Shown: positions 62,289 through 64,000 of the stretch, piece by piece
Layout: each line of letters starts with the position of its first letter
Numbering within the stretch: position 1 is the stretch's first letter
From: Corallium rubrum
Lineage: Eukaryota > Cnidaria > Anthozoa > Scleralcyonacea > Coralliidae
Reading direction: 5' to 3'
Assembly (NCBI GenBank): GCA_964035015.1
Contig: OZ035997.1
Location: 11,447,536 to 11,511,535 of the forward strand
Length of the DNA: 64,000 bases
Position numbers and translations under genes: made by a program
Notes under the pieces: generated by a model
The model's database searches: none
What the model was told of the DNA's origin: nothing
Seen by the model: only the letters and a program-made list of their open reading frames with translations

Positions 62289-62524
62289 TTTCTCGACGGA
62301 TTTGAGCCTATTGTATCAACCGCTGTGATTGGTTGAATTTCTGAATTGGCCTTTGTAGCAACCTGTGATTGGTTTGCCGAGTGTTCGCCGGATTTCTTTG
62401 TCTTTCTCGACGGATTTGGACCCCTTGTATGACCATTTCTGATTGGCTTAATTTCTCAACAGCTCTTTATCAAGAGCACGGATTGGTTTAGCGGCGTTTT
62501 ACTTTGTAGTTCTCGACTGATTTG
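62289..62524 (+). promoter_or_regulatory. Possible promoter: tandem CCAAT-box and TTCTCGACGGATTTG repeats
   Basis: TTTCTCGACGGATTTG at 62289-62304 and 62403-62418, and TTCTCGACTGATTTG at 62510-62524, mark three diverged tandem units of about 110 bp. Five ATTGG (reverse CCAAT) pentamers lie within them (62328, 62345, 62368, 62442, 62482). The block ends 110 bp before the start codon at 62635. Promoter function is inferred. Confidence 0.45.
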
Positions 62525-62634
62525 TGGACAGTGATCAGTGATCGATTTTGACTAACTTGCGGTCAATGCGGTGAGACGAGTCTGTCGGTTGTCTTAGTCT
62601 GGCTGTATCGCTATACACGGTCTTTCGTTTGAAC

Positions 62635-63965
62635 ATGGCTTTGCCTAGTACAAACCCGATGGATCTTGCAATATTCTCTATGAAGAACAACGATGAGATT
62701 GTTTTGCGAAAGATTTTCGATGAGTTATCGTCGAGGGTCAACAAGCGAAGGATGTTTGGCGCAAAGGAGCATTTTATCGAGATTGGGAAGACGCTGCATA
62801 GAAATTTTGGCGCTGAGATATGTGTTCCACTATACGCCAAGAAAGACAAGAAGAAACCACGTATTGCTCTCAGGTAAGCGAATTTTTCTTCCTTAATGAC
62901 TTACTAGTTTCTTTACGTTTATTCGGCCTACAAAAACATTCATTCGCCAATGTTGAGACCACATGGCATGTCTGTCAGTGTAAACCTTTTATTTTTGTTG
63001 TGAGTCTGAATTCATTTATTAATATATCTAGCTAAGCTATTCTTTCTTAGTTTCTTTCCTAGTCTTACTATATCTACGTGTGTATGTGTAGCGCAAGTGG
63101 CTCAAATTTATTCAGAGTTTCCCGACCCCTGCTTGTGTTTGTTTATAATCTTAAGTTTAATAACAAACATAGTATAGTCACAACATGAAAATCTGTATAA
63201 TCATAGTATAATCACAACATGAAAATCTGTGCCATTCAGCCCATTACAGGTTGTAACGATACTCGTCGTAAACAAGAAATGCGTCTCATTTACAAACTTG
63301 GTACCATTCACCCTCACGGCCTCAATGAGCGATTCTCTTTCATTTAGCTCACTCCACCACCATATTCCACACCTTTTCCTTAACCTTTTTCTGATGATTT
63401 AAATAGTAATTTATAACCTGTTTCTTTGCCTATTTTGCAGGTAGCTGACCCTCTCTCCTCCGCCGAGGCTTCTATTCTGGTTAGTTGCAGGCAATTGTCG
63501 CAGGCGCGCGGGCTATCGTAAAGCGCGCGGGGAACGTCGGGAAGGTGGAAAAAGCGGCGAGAAGTGGCGAGAAGCCTCTGCCAGATAATGTGCGGTTCTG
63601 TGGCAGGATTTGCGGTTCTGCGGTAAGTGCTACTAAATGGCATAAAAACCCAACGATTTGGGGGAAATTCAGCACTCCCTTCAAGATCTAAGTATCAAAG
63701 GTTAGCATGACGATTTTCGTGAAGAAATAGTGCGATTACATGAATTTATTTGATTTTTGCTGTTATTTACGTGTCTGCCATTTTAAATCAATTTAGATGT
63801 AAACTATATTTCAATTAATTTAGACTTCTTTATTCTCTTTACGATAACCATAATGCAGAAGAAGACATAGAATACTTTGCAATAAGTGCAAGTACGCCGG
63901 AGAAGGATTTTTTAACATCGAATTTCAAGTCGGCAGACGGACTGAATACGAAGAGATTTCAGTAA
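62635..63965 (+). CDS. Two-exon gene of unknown function (126 residues)
   Basis: Exon 1, 62635-62873, starts ATGGCTTTG and ends CTCAG|GTAAGC in phase 2. Exon 2, 63824-63965, follows acceptor ATTAATTTAG and enters with one base, giving Arg at the join, then stops at TAA. The product starts MALPSTNPMDLAIFSMKNND, has a basic NKRRMFGAKEHF region and KKDKKKPRIALR, then an acidic NAEEDIEYF stretch and ends LNTKRFQ. No TM or signal peptide is evident. I recognise no family. It could instead be the first exons of a longer alternative transcript. Confidence 0.5.
62874..63823. other. Intron of the two-exon gene with a GC-rich patch
   Basis: Mostly AT-rich. 63480-63620 is GC-rich with repeated GCGGCGAGAAG and TGCGGTTCTGYGG motifs. 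A small direct repeat (TAATCATAGTATAATCACAA region, 63170-63225) repeats CACAACATGAAAATCTGT twice. Confidence 0.45.
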
Positions 63966-64000
63966 AGTAACAAATCGGCGGTTCTCTGGTCATGGGAGAT

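Overview
This window looks like animal nuclear DNA, most likely from a cnidarian (an anthozoan such as a coral or sea anemone). It is AT-rich, its genes are split into small exons with GT-AG introns, and it holds a fibrinogen-domain lectin-like gene, a calcium-binding EGF membrane protein, a GPATCH1 orthologue and dense repeats (Penelope, LINE, Ngaro/DIRS, hAT, Tc1/mariner-type MITEs, tRNA-like repeats, very long microsatellites). The taxon is inference from gene and repeat content.

Layout. (1) 1-17 kb, + strand: an intelectin/fibrinogen-related gene with two paralogous cysteine-rich exons (1368-1518, 5186-5341) and one large C-terminal exon (16089-16900). Splice phases match across all three. 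Its first large intron holds a head-to-head Penelope-like pair. Its second holds a complete ten-exon transposase-derived gene (6692-11241) with zinc-finger-like cysteine clusters, a PCNA-interacting (PIP-box) motif and a single one-base lesion, and then an endonuclease fragment and MITEs. (2) 18.8-30.8 kb, - strand: exons of GPATCH1, a spliceosome-associated G-patch protein. Introns carry a degraded LINE, microsatellites and mariner-type MITEs. The G-patch exon itself was not found. (3) 32-41 kb: a repeat-on-repeat region. It has a tandem of three 183-bp palindromes, a 277-bp tRNA-like tandem repeat, and a hAT-type element (34500-40583, 8-bp target duplication). Into the hAT element went a tRNA-like array (12-bp target duplication), and into that a near-complete Ngaro-type tyrosine-recombinase retrotransposon with split direct repeats. 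A 0.7-kb pentanucleotide array follows. (4) 44.2-60.7 kb, - strand: the 3' part of a single-pass membrane protein gene with ten one-exon cbEGF domains, a stalk/TM exon and a cytoplasmic-tail exon, all phase 1-1. Its introns contain a 2.5-kb TTTG/TCTG/CTTG array, an 0.85-kb CAAC-type array, large foldback elements and an antisense Myb/SANT-like exon. (5) 60.8-64 kb: a mariner-type element, a LINE 3' end, a possible CCAAT-rich promoter and a short two-exon + strand gene of unknown function.

The host genes appear functionally unrelated. The organising theme is large introns built from nested and foldback repeats. The strongest candidates for something undescribed are the transposase-derived PIP-box gene, the 183-bp palindrome array, the nested hAT/tRNA-like/Ngaro locus and the small 126-residue gene at 62.6-64.0 kb. 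All splice models are by eye, from consensus sites and phase agreement, with no transcript evidence.
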